Shown piece after piece: positions 48,218 to 56,828 of a stretch of DNA of 64,000 nt. Position 1 is the first letter of the stretch, and every line of letters begins with the position of its first letter. Under the pieces are notes generated by a model. The model was not told the origin of the DNA. It made no database searches and saw only the letters and a list, made by a program, of their open reading frames with translations. Source of the DNA: Gemmatimonadota bacterium (GTDB lineage: Bacteria > Latescibacterota > UBA2968 > UBA8231); assembly GCA_009841115.1 (NCBI GenBank), contig VXML01000067.1, positions 37,661 through 101,660 on the forward strand, given 5' to 3'. A program made the position numbers and the translations under genes.

Positions 48218-48563
48218 GTGGTTTTGCTCCTTGCGATGAGGTCCTTGGTGCTCGGTTTTCCAATGCAAAAAAGGCCCTTTTTACTTCGATTACCTGCACA
48301 AAAAGATAGTAAACATTTGTGTATAAGTCAAGAAATTTGCTCCCTTTTTTTGCCTCATTTTACGGGGGATTTCCCATCTAGCCGAAAAACAATAACTTAT
48401 TGATATAAAAAAACTTTTTCAGTTTAATAAATTTCTGTTAAGGCACAATAAAACGAAGAGTATCCCGGCCTACAAACGCGGTAGTGTCGCGCAGTGCTTC
48501 GTTTGTTAGATTATGGGCACTAATGGCACGACGACTATGAGCCTACGAGAAAGGAGAAATGCC
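48218..48563. other. 346-base AT-rich intergenic region between divergent operons
   Basis: No gene is seen. It holds the minus-strand promoter at 48303-48331 for the small-protein/ssb operon, then an AT-rich stretch, and probably the plus-strand start for the VOC gene, whose AAGGAG lies at 48551-48556. AAAAAGGGCCTTTTTT in the leader of the small-protein operon is a palindrome without a loop. Confidence 0.5.
48303..48331 (-). promoter_or_regulatory. Sigma-70-type promoter of the small-protein/HTH/ssb operon
   Basis: TTGACT, 17-base spacer, TATCTT on the minus strand. The hexamers are each within two bases of consensus and the spacing is optimal. The expected start, about 48296, gives a leader of about 80 bases before the 27-codon ORF. 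Confidence 0.68.
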
Positions 48564-48977
48564 ATGAGTACGGTACTCGTCCACATTGGCGTCCGAGCCA
48601 CGGACCTCGAAAAAACTATCCGCTTTTGGCGCGACGGCCTCGGCCTGCCCGTGGTCTCGACCCACGGGAGTTGCTACGACCTCAGCGACGGCCACCACAA
48701 CTTCCGCGTCTTCCAGTACAACGGCCCGGACCGTCCGGCCCACGTCAGCGGGATGCTCGACTATCTGCACATCGGCGTGCGGGTGCCCGACCTCGAAGAG
48801 ACCGGCCGCCGCCTGTTGGACATGGGCTACGAGATTTTTTCCGACGGCTTGGGGGGCAAAGAGCCGATTGATGTCCACAACATCCGCGAAGGGGCCTTCA
48901 AGGTCGAAGACCCCGACGGCATTACCGTAGATGTGACGGCCAGCGACGATCAATGGCCCGGTGCGGTCCTCAAATAA
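48564..48977 (+). CDS. VOC family (glyoxalase-fold) protein
   Basis: 137 residues. Two beta-alpha-beta-beta-beta modules: VLVHIGVRATDLEKTIRFW and LDYLHIGVRVPDLEETGRRL, with metal-type His in each and the PDGITVDVT end. May be a lyase, isomerase or dioxygenase-like member. The ATG at 48564 has AAGGAGAAATGCC upstream. Precedes the sulfatase-like gene by 41 bases. Confidence 0.82.
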   Translation: MSTVLVHIGVRATDLEKTIRFWRDGLGLPVVSTHGSCYDLSDGHHNFRVFQYNGPDRPAHVSGMLDYLHIGVRVPDLEETGRRLLDMGYEIFSDGLGGKEPIDVHNIREGAFKVEDPDGITVDVTASDDQWPGAVLK

Positions 48978-49018
48978 CCCGACGACACGCCAATATCTAC
49001 CCTAATCGAGAGGATCTA

Positions 49019-50416
49019 ATGCCAGCTAAAAAGCCCAACGTCATTCTCTTCGGCATCGACAGCCTGCGCGCCGATCACATGAGCTGCTACGGCTACCATC
49101 GCCAGACCACGCCCCACATCGACCGCTTTGCCGAAAGCGCCGTGCTCTTTGAGAAGAACTACTCGGCCCACATACCCACCACCTCGGCCTATGCCTCCAT
49201 GCTCACCGGCCTCGACTGCTTTGGCACGAGCGTCGTGGCCCTGCGCCATCGCGGCGGCCTGCCCAAAAAGATCCGCACCTTGCCCGAGATTCTGCGCAGC
49301 AACGGCTACAACACCTCGTGCGTGGGATTCTCGGGCAACCCCAGTTCGCGCGGCTTTAACCGCTATTTGGACTACCCAAGTTGGGGATCCTTTGCCGAAG
49401 GCCGCAGTCCCAAGGCCGAAAACCTCAACCAAGTCGCCATTCCCGAGCTGGAGCGGCTCGCGCGCTCGAAGAAGCCCTTCTTTCTCTTCTTGCGCCACAT
49501 GGATCCGCACGCCCCTTATCTGCCGCCGGCCCCCTTTGAACGAATGTTTTACAGCGGCAACGAATTCGACCCCAAAAACAAGAGCATGGAGCCAGTGTTT
49601 AACTTCAAGCCCTTCTGCGACTTCTTCGCCGATTGGATGCCGCCTGGGGTGCGCGACCGCCATTACGTGGATGCCCAGTACGACGGTGCTGTCGCCTATA
49701 TGGACGCCTGCATTCAGCGCATTCTCACCCGCGTCGAAGAGCTGGGTTTGGGCGACAATACCTTAATCGTCATCAACGGCGACCACGGCGAGACCCTGTA
49801 CGAGCACGAGTGCTGGTACGACCACCACGGCATGTATGAAAACACGCTGTACGTGCCGCTGATCATCCGCCTACCCGGCAAGTTGCCCGCGGGCAAGCGA
49901 GTCGCGGGCACCACGCTGCACCAAGACTTGGTGCCCACCGTGCTCAAGCTGCTCAACATCCGCACGGACATCGCCTTCGACGGCCAGTCGCTGCTGCCGC
50001 TGATTGCGGGTCAAAAGGCTTCCAACTATTCGGATTTTTACATCACGGAATGCACTTGGATGCGCAAGCACGGCTGGCGCACCCCGGAGTGGAAGCTGAT
50101 CGTCGCGCTGGAGCCGGACTTCCATTTCAAGCCCGAAGTTGAGCTCTACAACTTGGTCGCCGATCCGCTGGAGTTGAAGAACTTGGCGAAAAAAGAGCCG
50201 GGGATCGTTGCCGCGCTGAAGGAGCGGATGGAGGCGTGGATCGCCAAGCGCGAGCGGGAGACGGGCGCGGTTAACCCGATGTACACCAATTTGCAATGGC
50301 ACGGCGCGAAGACGCACGAGGGGCCGTTTGAGACTTCGCAACAGGCGTACGACACCTTGCACATCGGTTCGGTGGGTGCGGCAGATAAATTGCAGGCGGG
50401 TAACAAAAAGAAATAG
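49019..50416 (+). CDS. Sulfatase-like enzyme of the alkaline phosphatase superfamily lacking the formylglycine motif
   Basis: 465 residues. The start NVILFGIDSLRADHMSCYGY carries the first metal Asp, and VINGDHGETLYEH the later Asp-His pair. At the place where sulfatases have C-x-P-x-R followed by ASLLTG, this protein reads IPTTSAYASMLTG, so the modified Cys is replaced by Thr and the Arg by Tyr. A Thr nucleophile is used by some phosphoesterases and phosphoethanolamine transferases of this superfamily; a phosphate or phosphonate ester substrate is therefore more likely than a sulfate. This is inference. GAGAGG is upstream of ATG 49019. Confidence 0.75.
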   Translation: MPAKKPNVILFGIDSLRADHMSCYGYHRQTTPHIDRFAESAVLFEKNYSAHIPTTSAYASMLTGLDCFGTSVVALRHRGGLPKKIRTLPEILRSNGYNTSCVGFSGNPSSRGFNRYLDYPSWGSFAEGRSPKAENLNQVAIPELERLARSKKPFFLFLRHMDPHAPYLPPAPFERMFYSGNEFDPKNKSMEPVFNFKPFCDFFADWMPPGVRDRHYVDAQYDGAVAYMDACIQRILTRVEELGLGDNTLIVINGDHGETLYEHECWYDHHGMYENTLYVPLIIRLPGKLPAGKRVAGTTLHQDLVPTVLKLLNIRTDIAFDGQSLLPLIAGQKASNYSDFYITECTWMRKHGWRTPEWKLIVALEPDFHFKPEVELYNLVADPLELKNLAKKEPGIVAALKERMEAWIAKRERETGAVNPMYTNLQWHGAKTHEGPFETSQQAYDTLHIGSVGAADKLQAGNKKK

Positions 50417-50500
50417 TAGCAGCGCCATGCGTTCTTGTGCAGGTTGCGGCCGGTCCCATATTGTCTAGGAGTGGGCGCAACTTATAGAGGGAAATACACT

Positions 50501-51157
50501 ATGACCACACAGCCACAAAGCCGCGCCTTTACGGTCGGCAAGTGCGATCGCATGGTCGCAGCCGACATGCTCATCGAGGAGGACCGCGTTGAGCTTATCG
50601 CCGCTCGAAGACGTCCCTTTACTGTCGGCGAATACTACCGTATGGCCGAGGCGGACATCCTTACCGAGGAGGACCGCGTTGAGCTTATCGCCGGACAGAT
50701 TGTCGCCATGAGCCCCATTGGCAGCCGCCAGGCCGCTTGTGTAAAACGCCTCAACTTGTTGATGGGAAAAATGGTCGGGGATTCCATGTTGATCGGCGTC
50801 CAAGACCCCATCGCTCTCGATGCGTACTCTGAACCGGAACCCGACCTAGTGCTGCTCCGTTCCCGCGCCGACTTCTACGCAGAGGCCCATCCGTCGGCGG
50901 CCGATGTGCTGCTGGCCGTCGAAGTCGCCGATACGTCGATCGACTACGACCGCGAGGTCAAGCTGCCCCTTTACGCTCATGCTGGCCTTCCCGAAGTGTG
51001 GTTGATCGACCTGCAAGAAAGCCGCATCGAAGTGTTCGCTCGGCCCCAAGGCGGCGCGTACCAACAGCGCGTCGAAATCACAGCCGACGCTACCGCTACT
51101 GTCACCTCGCCGACGATCCCCCAACTCACATTGGCCGCCGCTGATTTGTTAGGCTGA
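50501..51157 (+). CDS. Uma2-family (DUF820) nuclease-fold protein with duplicated N-terminus
   Basis: 218 residues. PD-(D/E)XK-type Uma2 family: GQIVAMSPIGSRQAACVKRL, SEPEPDLVLLRS, LLAVEVADTSIDYDREVKLP. Residues 9-38 are repeated at 39-68 (FTVG, then EEDRVELIA in both). The family has one such unit, so this protein carries an additional 30 residues at the front. Function of Uma2 proteins is unproven. Confidence 0.82.
   Translation: MTTQPQSRAFTVGKCDRMVAADMLIEEDRVELIAARRRPFTVGEYYRMAEADILTEEDRVELIAGQIVAMSPIGSRQAACVKRLNLLMGKMVGDSMLIGVQDPIALDAYSEPEPDLVLLRSRADFYAEAHPSAADVLLAVEVADTSIDYDREVKLPLYAHAGLPEVWLIDLQESRIEVFARPQGGAYQQRVEITADATATVTSPTIPQLTLAAADLLG
50525..50704 (+). repeat. 90-base tandem duplication within the Uma2 gene
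   Basis: Two copies of 90 bases each (50525-50614 and 50615-50704). The 3' part of each is nearly identical, including GAGGAGGACCGCGTTGAGCT. Being a multiple of three it keeps the frame. Confidence 0.88.
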
Positions 51158-51159
51158 TG

Positions 51160-52305
51160 TTACGTTCCCTCTGTCCACGCCCAATCCAGCCACGGGACTA
51201 GCGCCTCGATGTCGCTGGTTTCCACCGTCGCCCCGCCCCAGATCCGCAGGCCGGGAGGCGCGGCGCGGTAGCCGTTGATGTCGTAGGCGACGCCTTCGTT
51301 CTCCAGCTTGGCGACGAGCGCTTTGACCTCTGCCCGCTGGTCGTCCTCGCTTAAGCCGGTAAACCACGGATCGGCGATCCGCAGGCAAATCGACGTATTA
51401 GAGCGAATCTCCTGCCGCACGGGCAAAAACGCGATCCACTCGCTTGCGGCTTCCCACTGCTCCAGCACCGCGAGGTTGGCCTGCGTGCGCCGCACGAGTT
51501 CGGGCAAGCCACCGATGCTTTCGGCCCAGCGCAGCCCGTCGAGCGCGTCTTCCACGCACAACAGGGAGGGCGTGTTGATGGTGTCGCCCTTGAACAGGGC
51601 TTCGTTAAGCTGGTTGCCCTGGGTCATGCGGAAGAGCTTGGGCACGGGCCAAGGTGGCGTGAAGCTGAGGAGCCGCTCGACCGCGCGCGGGCTGAGGATG
51701 AGCATTCCGTGCGCAGCTTCTCCACCCATGACCTTTTGCCAAGAGTAGGTTACTACGTCGAGCTTTTCCCAGGGCAGGTCCACGGCAAAGATCGCGGACG
51801 TCGCGTCGCAGATGGTCAGGCCCTCGCGGTCGGCGGCGATCCACTCTCCGTCGGGCACCTTCACCCCAGAGGTCGTGCCGTTCCACGCAAAGACCGCGTC
51901 GCGGTCGCAATTAACTTGGGACAAATCGGGTAGCTCGCCGAAGTCGGCGTTGAAGACGCGCACATCCTCCAGCCGCAAGTGTTGGGTGATGTCCGTCACC
52001 CAGCTCTTGCTGAAGCTTTCCCAAGACAGGACATCGACGCCTCGTGCGCCGAGCATGGACCATAGGCACATTTCCACGGCACCTGTATCCGAACCCGGCA
52101 CTACGGCCATGCGATAATTAGCCGGGACGCCGAGCAGCGCACGCGACCGCTCGATGACTTCTTGCAGCTTGGCGCGTCCGACTGTGGCGCGGTGCGAGCG
52201 TCCTACGGCTGCGTCTTTTAGGGCCGCAAGATTCCACCCCGGTCGCTTGGCACAGGGGCCGGAGGAAAAGCAGGGATTTTGCGGTTTAACTGCTGGCTTG
52301 GTCAT
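51160..52305 (-). CDS. serC: Phosphoserine aminotransferase
   Basis: 381 residues, class V PLP aminotransferase of the SerC-like group: [20 protein letters not shown], and the Lys in [15 protein letters not shown]. Second step of serine synthesis: 3-phosphohydroxypyruvate plus glutamate to phosphoserine. Its ATG directly abuts the stop of the SDR gene. Convergent with the Uma2 gene. Confidence 0.88.
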   Translation of the reverse strand: MTKPAVKPQNPCFSSGPCAKRPGWNLAALKDAAVGRSHRATVGRAKLQEVIERSRALLGVPANYRMAVVPGSDTGAVEMCLWSMLGARGVDVLSWESFSKSWVTDITQHLRLEDVRVFNADFGELPDLSQVNCDRDAVFAWNGTTSGVKVPDGEWIAADREGLTICDATSAIFAVDLPWEKLDVVTYSWQKVMGGEAAHGMLILSPRAVERLLSFTPPWPVPKLFRMTQGNQLNEALFKGDTINTPSLLCVEDALDGLRWAESIGGLPELVRRTQANLAVLEQWEAASEWIAFLPVRQEIRSNTSICLRIADPWFTGLSEDDQRAEVKALVAKLENEGVAYDINGYRAAPPGLRIWGGATVETSDIEALVPWLDWAWTEGT

Positions 52306-53067
52306 CTATTCGGTCCGCGCCAGCATCCCGCCATCTACGGTCAACGCAGTTCCGGTGATGAAGGACGCCTCGTCCGAGGCGAGGAATAGCACGGCGTTGG
52401 CAATATCCTCGCCCGTGCCCAAGCGCTGAGCCGGCACCATCTGGGCGTAGCGCACGCGCTCTTCCTCTGGCACTTGTAGATCGTCCCACAGGGGCGTCAA
52501 GATTGCGCCGGGTAGCACGGCGCAGACGCGGATGTCCGGCCCGTAGTCAATGGCGAGGGTCCGCGTCAGGCCCAAGACTCCGGCCTTGGCCGCGTCGTAG
52601 GCCGTAGCCGTGGCAAAGCTGACCAGCGAATGCACTGAGCCGGTGTTGACGATCACGCCGCCCCCGGTCTTGCGCATGACCGGGATGCCGTATTTGGCGG
52701 CGAGGAAGATCGCCTTCAGGCCGATGTTTAAGGTGCCGTCCCAATCCTTTTCGTCGAGTTCGGTTGCTGGGCCGTGGCGGAACCATATTGCGTTGTTGTG
52801 GACGATATCTACGCGGCCAAAGGCTTCTTCGGTGCGCGCGAACATCTCGATGACTTGGGCGGACTCGCCCACGTCGGTGCGGACGAAAATGGCTTCGCCG
52901 CCGTCGGCGTTGATTTTATCGACGACCCGCTGACCGCCGTCAGCGTTGACATCTGCTACGCAGACGGACGCGCCTTCGCGCGCCAGCACCTGCGCGGTGG
53001 CTTCCCCAATTCCGGAAGCCGCGCCTGTTACAATGGCCGCCTTATCGGCGACCCGACCCTTGTTCAT
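52306..53067 (-). CDS. Short-chain dehydrogenase/reductase
   Basis: 253 residues, classical SDR: cofactor motif TGAASGIGEA, NNA, catalytic Ser in NTGSVHS and YDAAK, with the PGAILTPL strand. The C-terminal FITGTALTVDGG is typical. It precedes serC with no gap (stop TAG then ATG), so they are one transcript. Substrate unknown. Confidence 0.9.
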   Translation of the reverse strand: MNKGRVADKAAIVTGAASGIGEATAQVLAREGASVCVADVNADGGQRVVDKINADGGEAIFVRTDVGESAQVIEMFARTEEAFGRVDIVHNNAIWFRHGPATELDEKDWDGTLNIGLKAIFLAAKYGIPVMRKTGGGVIVNTGSVHSLVSFATATAYDAAKAGVLGLTRTLAIDYGPDIRVCAVLPGAILTPLWDDLQVPEEERVRYAQMVPAQRLGTGEDIANAVLFLASDEASFITGTALTVDGGMLARTE

Positions 53068-53069
53068 AG

Positions 53070-53464
53070 TTAATCTCCTGTGTCAGAAGGTTCTTCGCCG
53101 ACGATGGCTCTCAGTTGCTCAATGAGCGGCGGCAAGTCGTTATTTATCGTGTCCCACAATATTTTCAGACTAACATCATCATAGCCGTGAACTAGTCGGT
53201 TGCGCATTCCAATAATCTGGGGCCAGAGAGTCGGTTGCGCATTCCAATAATCTGGGGCCAGAGAATTTCGTGATAACACTGTTGTGTCTCCTCAGAAACG
53301 CGGCTGGCCGCTTCACCCACAATCTCCAGTAATTTCCGCAAAGCGAGTTCCATGACCCGGTTTTCTGCCAAGTCGTTTAGGCTTGCCTCGCCGAGTAAAA
53401 CGACGGCTTCCTCAGAGTAGTTCAGCATATCCACTAGGCTTACTCTGTCATCACGTCCGCTCAT
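53070..53464 (-). pseudogene. HEPN (DUF86) toxin, frameshifted by a 35-bp tandem duplication
   Basis: A HepT-like HEPN RNase gene. The first part reads RVMELALRKLLEIVGEAASR, ILWPQIIGMRNRL, and then goes off frame; the proper active-site continuation RNRLVHGYDDVS (R-x4-H) is found in the next frame after a second copy of the same 35 bases. Removing one copy restores a continuous protein of about 119 residues. The gene overlaps the MNT gene by 14 bases. As it stands the toxin is inactive; reversion by loss of one repeat is simple. Confidence 0.85.
53195..53264. repeat. 35-bp perfect tandem duplication
   Basis: Copies at 53195-53229 and 53230-53264, each beginning GTCGGTTGCGCATTCC. Because 35 is not a multiple of three it shifts the HEPN frame at the active-site motif. 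Confidence 0.97.
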
Positions 53465-53765
53465 ATACCGCCTCTACTGAACTAAGTATTTTCTCTCTGA
53501 GTAGCCAGTTGCGACTTCTCTCGATTCCCTCGAAGGTGTGTAAATCCGCCTTCCTCCCTAGGATTTTGTCTAGCTCAATTTCCAATCCGGCCAGACCGAT
53601 GTAGCCAATGCGTGCATCCGGCTCAAACTCCACGAGTACGTCCACATCGCTTTCGGGCGTGAAGTCGTCGCGTAGGACCGAGCCGAACAAGGCCATGCGC
53701 CGGATGTGGTTGCGCTGGCAGAAGGCGGCGATCTCTTCTTTGGGGATGTCGATTCTCGCGTTCAT
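53451..53765 (-). CDS. MNT-type nucleotidyltransferase antitoxin
   Basis: 104 residues with the signature ALFGSVLRDDF and SDVDVLVEF (Gly-Ser and Asp-x-Asp). A typical MntA-like antitoxin for a HEPN toxin, which it would inactivate by AMPylation. It precedes and overlaps the frameshifted HEPN gene, in the usual order. It lies 6 bases after the mutarotase gene on the same strand. Confidence 0.85.
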   Translation of the reverse strand: MNARIDIPKEEIAAFCQRNHIRRMALFGSVLRDDFTPESDVDVLVEFEPDARIGYIGLAGLEIELDKILGRKADLHTFEGIERSRNWLLREKILSSVEAVYERT

Positions 53766-53771
53766 CGCCTC

Positions 53772-54116
53772 TCAGACGTGCAATTGCAAGTCAAACACTA
53801 GCTCCATATTGGCCCACCACTCGCCCTCTTTGGCCTCGGGTACCTGCTGCTGAAAGGCCCGCATCAGCTCGTCCCATTCCTTCGCCTTGGGGTTTTGCTC
53901 GACGTAGCGCGGGAAGTCGCGGGCTGGATCGAACTCGTCGGTGGCGGTCATGTACATGAACATCCGCTGGCCCAAAAGAAAAATTTTCATGTCGGTGATG
54001 CCGACCTCGCCTAGGCCCTGAAGCGGCTCGGGCCAAGGATCGGCGTGGTATGCCTTGTACTGGGCGATCAGTTCGGGATCGTCTTTCAACTCAATGGTTA
54101 GGCCAAAGTGCTGCAT
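53772..54116 (-). CDS. L-rhamnose mutarotase family protein
   Basis: 114 residues: MQHFGLTIELKDDPELIAQY, KIFLLGQRMFMYM and EWDELMRAF. This is the RhaM/DUF718 fold that interconverts alpha and beta L-rhamnose or L-fucose anomers. Its ATG shares one base with the stop of glcF (TAATG), indicating coupling. Confidence 0.82.
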   Translation of the reverse strand: MQHFGLTIELKDDPELIAQYKAYHADPWPEPLQGLGEVGITDMKIFLLGQRMFMYMTATDEFDPARDFPRYVEQNPKAKEWDELMRAFQQQVPEAKEGEWWANMELVFDLQLHV

Positions 54117-55438
54117 TATGTTCCTCCTTGGTTTTCAGCGCGATAGGCTGCGGCCAAAAGCGACACGGGGTGGACGACGTCCACAGCGGCTTGTGCGCGG
54201 CGGACGCCGTACTGGAGCTGGATGGCGCAGCCTGTGTTGCCCGTGGCTACTGCGGTCGCGCCGGTCGCGCATACGTGCGCCATTTTGCGGTCGAGTAGCT
54301 GCATGGACAGCTCGGGTTGGGTGATGTTGTAGATGCCGGCGCTGCCGCAGCACCAGTCGGCTTCTGCCAGCGGTACGAGTTCCAGATTGGGCACGGCTTG
54401 GAGGACCTCTTGCGGGGCGGCGGAAACCCGTTGCCCGTGCTTGAGGTGGCACGACTCGTGGTAGGCGACCTGTTGTGAGGGCATTGCGGCGCGGGGCTGG
54501 CGCAAGCCGATGTCGGCGAGCCACTCGTGGACGTCTTTTACTTTTGCGCTCCACACGGCGGCTCGCTCCGCATAGGCGGGGTCGTCGGCTAGCAAGCGGT
54601 CGTAGTGCTTGCAGTGTAAGCCGCAGCCACCGGCGTTGACGACGATTGCGTCTAGGTTTTCAGCGTCAAAGGCGTCGATGTTGAGCCGCGCCTGCTGCCG
54701 CGCCTGTTCGACCGCGCCGTTGTGCGCGTGCAGCGAGCCGCAACACGCCTGGCCGTCCGGCAGCAGTACTTGGCAGCCGTTGTGCTGCAAGACGCATATC
54801 GTATCGGCGTTTACCTCGGCAAAGGATATGTCTTGGACGCAGCCGGCTAACAGCGCGACTCGGTAGCGCGGTGTAGGCGGATTGGCCTGTTGCAAATCTC
54901 GGCGATACAACTGGTCGGTAAAGCGCGGGGAGATCTGCGGTGCCAGCGGCTCTAGGTCTCCCAAGCCAAAGGGCAGCAGCCTGAGGAGGCCGCTGCGGCG
55001 CGCTAGCGTTTGCAGACCGCTGCGCTGGAATACACGCATCAAGCGCGCCATTGCCCGCAAGCGCGTCTGTTTGGCAAAGAGCCAGCCGAGGATCCAACGG
55101 CGCACAAAATTCCGCACTGTGCCGTCGAGCAAGCCCTGCCGCTCCACTTCGGCGCGGGCGTTTTCAAATAGCGCGGCGTAATCCACGCCGGCCGGACACG
55201 CGGTCTGACAGGCGAGGCAGCCGAGGCAGAAGTACATCTCTTCGGCAAAGGTCTTACTCGCCTCTAGCTCGCCATCGGCTATGGCCCGCATCATGGCAAT
55301 CCGCCCCCTCGGCGACGAGCGCTCGTGCAGGGTCGCGTCGTACGTCGGGCAGGTCGGCAGGCACATACCGCAGTGCATGCACTGCTGGAGAACCGAGTAA
55401 TCCAAGTCTCGGAGCAAGTTCAGGCCGTCGTCGCTCAA
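54116..55438 (-). CDS. glcF: Glycolate oxidase iron-sulfur subunit
   Basis: 440 residues. Two 4Fe-4S clusters (CMHCGMCLPTCPTY and CLGCLACQTACPAG) near the N-terminus, then two CCG domains (GQACCGSLHAH and ADWCCGSAGIY). Passes electrons from the flavin subunit to the quinone pool. Overlaps the glcD stop by 4 bases (ATGA). No glcE subunit gene is seen, so the complex may be two-subunit. Confidence 0.9.
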   Translation of the reverse strand: MSDDGLNLLRDLDYSVLQQCMHCGMCLPTCPTYDATLHERSSPRGRIAMMRAIADGELEASKTFAEEMYFCLGCLACQTACPAGVDYAALFENARAEVERQGLLDGTVRNFVRRWILGWLFAKQTRLRAMARLMRVFQRSGLQTLARRSGLLRLLPFGLGDLEPLAPQISPRFTDQLYRRDLQQANPPTPRYRVALLAGCVQDISFAEVNADTICVLQHNGCQVLLPDGQACCGSLHAHNGAVEQARQQARLNIDAFDAENLDAIVVNAGGCGLHCKHYDRLLADDPAYAERAAVWSAKVKDVHEWLADIGLRQPRAAMPSQQVAYHESCHLKHGQRVSAAPQEVLQAVPNLELVPLAEADWCCGSAGIYNITQPELSMQLLDRKMAHVCATGATAVATGNTGCAIQLQYGVRRAQAAVDVVHPVSLLAAAYRAENQGGT

Positions 55439-56814
55439 TCGAACATGTTCCCTGGGTTTAGGATGCCCTTGGGGTCGAAGGCGGTCTTGACCCGCTTGAG
55501 AATTTCCAGCCCCACCGGCCCGAGTTGCCCGGGCAAGTAAGGTTTTTTGGCCAAGCCGACTCCGTGCTCGCCCGTGATGGTCCCGCCCAACTCCACGGCG
55601 CGGTCAAAAACCTCGGCCATGGCTTTTTCGACGCGGGCCATTTCTCCGGCGTCGCGCTCGTCGCACAGGAAGGTGGGATGCAGGTTGCCGTCGCCGAAGT
55701 GGCCGAAGGTTCCCACCCGCACTTGGTGCCGCTGGCCGACCTCCTGCACGTAGGCGACCATGGCCGCTAGCTCGCTGCGCGGCACGGTGACGTCTTCAAG
55801 CACGACTGTCGGTGCCAGTCGCGCCAGTGCGCTAAAGGCCGTGCGCCGGGCCGCGGCGAGTTGCTGGGCCTCTGCGTCTGAGGCGGCTAGCCGCACCGAA
55901 CGGGCACCGCCCTCGCGGGCAATGGCCTCGATCTGGGCGGCCTGCTCGGCAACCTGCGCTGGGTGTCCATCGACTTCCATCAGCAGTACGGCCTCGCAAT
56001 CCGTTGGCAGGCCAATGCCAGCGTGAGCCTCCACGCATTCGATGGTAGTGCGGTCGAGGAATTCGAGGGTGCAGGGGATGATTTTGTGCGCGATGATCGC
56101 CGAGACTGTGGCCGCGGCCTGCGTCATCTCGTCGTAGAGGCCGAGTAGGGTCTTCTTGCTTGCGGGTGCTGGGACTAGTTTCAGCGTGATCTTGGTAATG
56201 ACGCCGAGCATCCCCTCGGAGCCGATGAAGAGATCCTTGAGCGTGAAGCCGGCTACGTCTTTGACGCATTTGTTGCCGGTATCTAAGACCTGTCCGTCGG
56301 CTAAGACCACTTCCAGCCCCATCACGTAGTCGCGCGTTACGCCGTATTTTAACCCGCGCAGTCCTCCGGAATTGTTGGCCACATTGCCGCCGATAGTCGA
56401 AATCTTGATCGAGCCGGGATCTGGGGGATAAAATAGGCCGGCGGCTTGGGCCGCGTCGGCGATCTGCTGGGTGAGGACTCCAGGTTGGACGACCATGACT
56501 AAGTTGGCCGCGTCTATCTCTAGGATTTGGTTGAGCCGGACCAAGCAGAGCGCGACTCCCCCTTGCGAGGGTACGGATCCCCCAGCCAACCCGGTACCCG
56601 AACCGCGCGGCACCACGGGTACTCCCCGCTGGTTGCACAGAGCCAAGAGCTGGGCGACTTCATCCCGGCTCTCCGGCAACGCCACGCACGCGGGTCGCTG
56701 GTGTAACAGGGCGGTCCCATCGAAGGCATAGACGCTGCAATCCTCGGCCGAGGTCAACAATTGGTCTGGGCGGAAAAAGGCGCTGAGATCGCTTATCAGG
56801 GCGGCGTGATCCAT
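55435..56814 (-). CDS. glcD: Glycolate oxidase FAD subunit
   Basis: 459 residues. FAD-binding PCMH domain (VPRGSGTGLAGGSVPS), then NNSGGLRGLKYGVTRDYV and GSEGMLGVITKITLKL, and the FAD-oxidase C-terminal domain with GTFGHFGDGNLHPT. Oxidises glycolate or D-lactate. Coupled to glcF. It lacks the glcE partner, so D-2-hydroxyacid dehydrogenase of related type is an alternative. Confidence 0.9.
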   Translation of the reverse strand: MDHAALISDLSAFFRPDQLLTSAEDCSVYAFDGTALLHQRPACVALPESRDEVAQLLALCNQRGVPVVPRGSGTGLAGGSVPSQGGVALCLVRLNQILEIDAANLVMVVQPGVLTQQIADAAQAAGLFYPPDPGSIKISTIGGNVANNSGGLRGLKYGVTRDYVMGLEVVLADGQVLDTGNKCVKDVAGFTLKDLFIGSEGMLGVITKITLKLVPAPASKKTLLGLYDEMTQAAATVSAIIAHKIIPCTLEFLDRTTIECVEAHAGIGLPTDCEAVLLMEVDGHPAQVAEQAAQIEAIAREGGARSVRLAASDAEAQQLAAARRTAFSALARLAPTVVLEDVTVPRSELAAMVAYVQEVGQRHQVRVGTFGHFGDGNLHPTFLCDERDAGEMARVEKAMAEVFDRAVELGGTITGEHGVGLAKKPYLPGQLGPVGLEILKRVKTAFDPKGILNPGNMFD

Positions 56815-56828
56815 CGCGGTGTGCCCTT

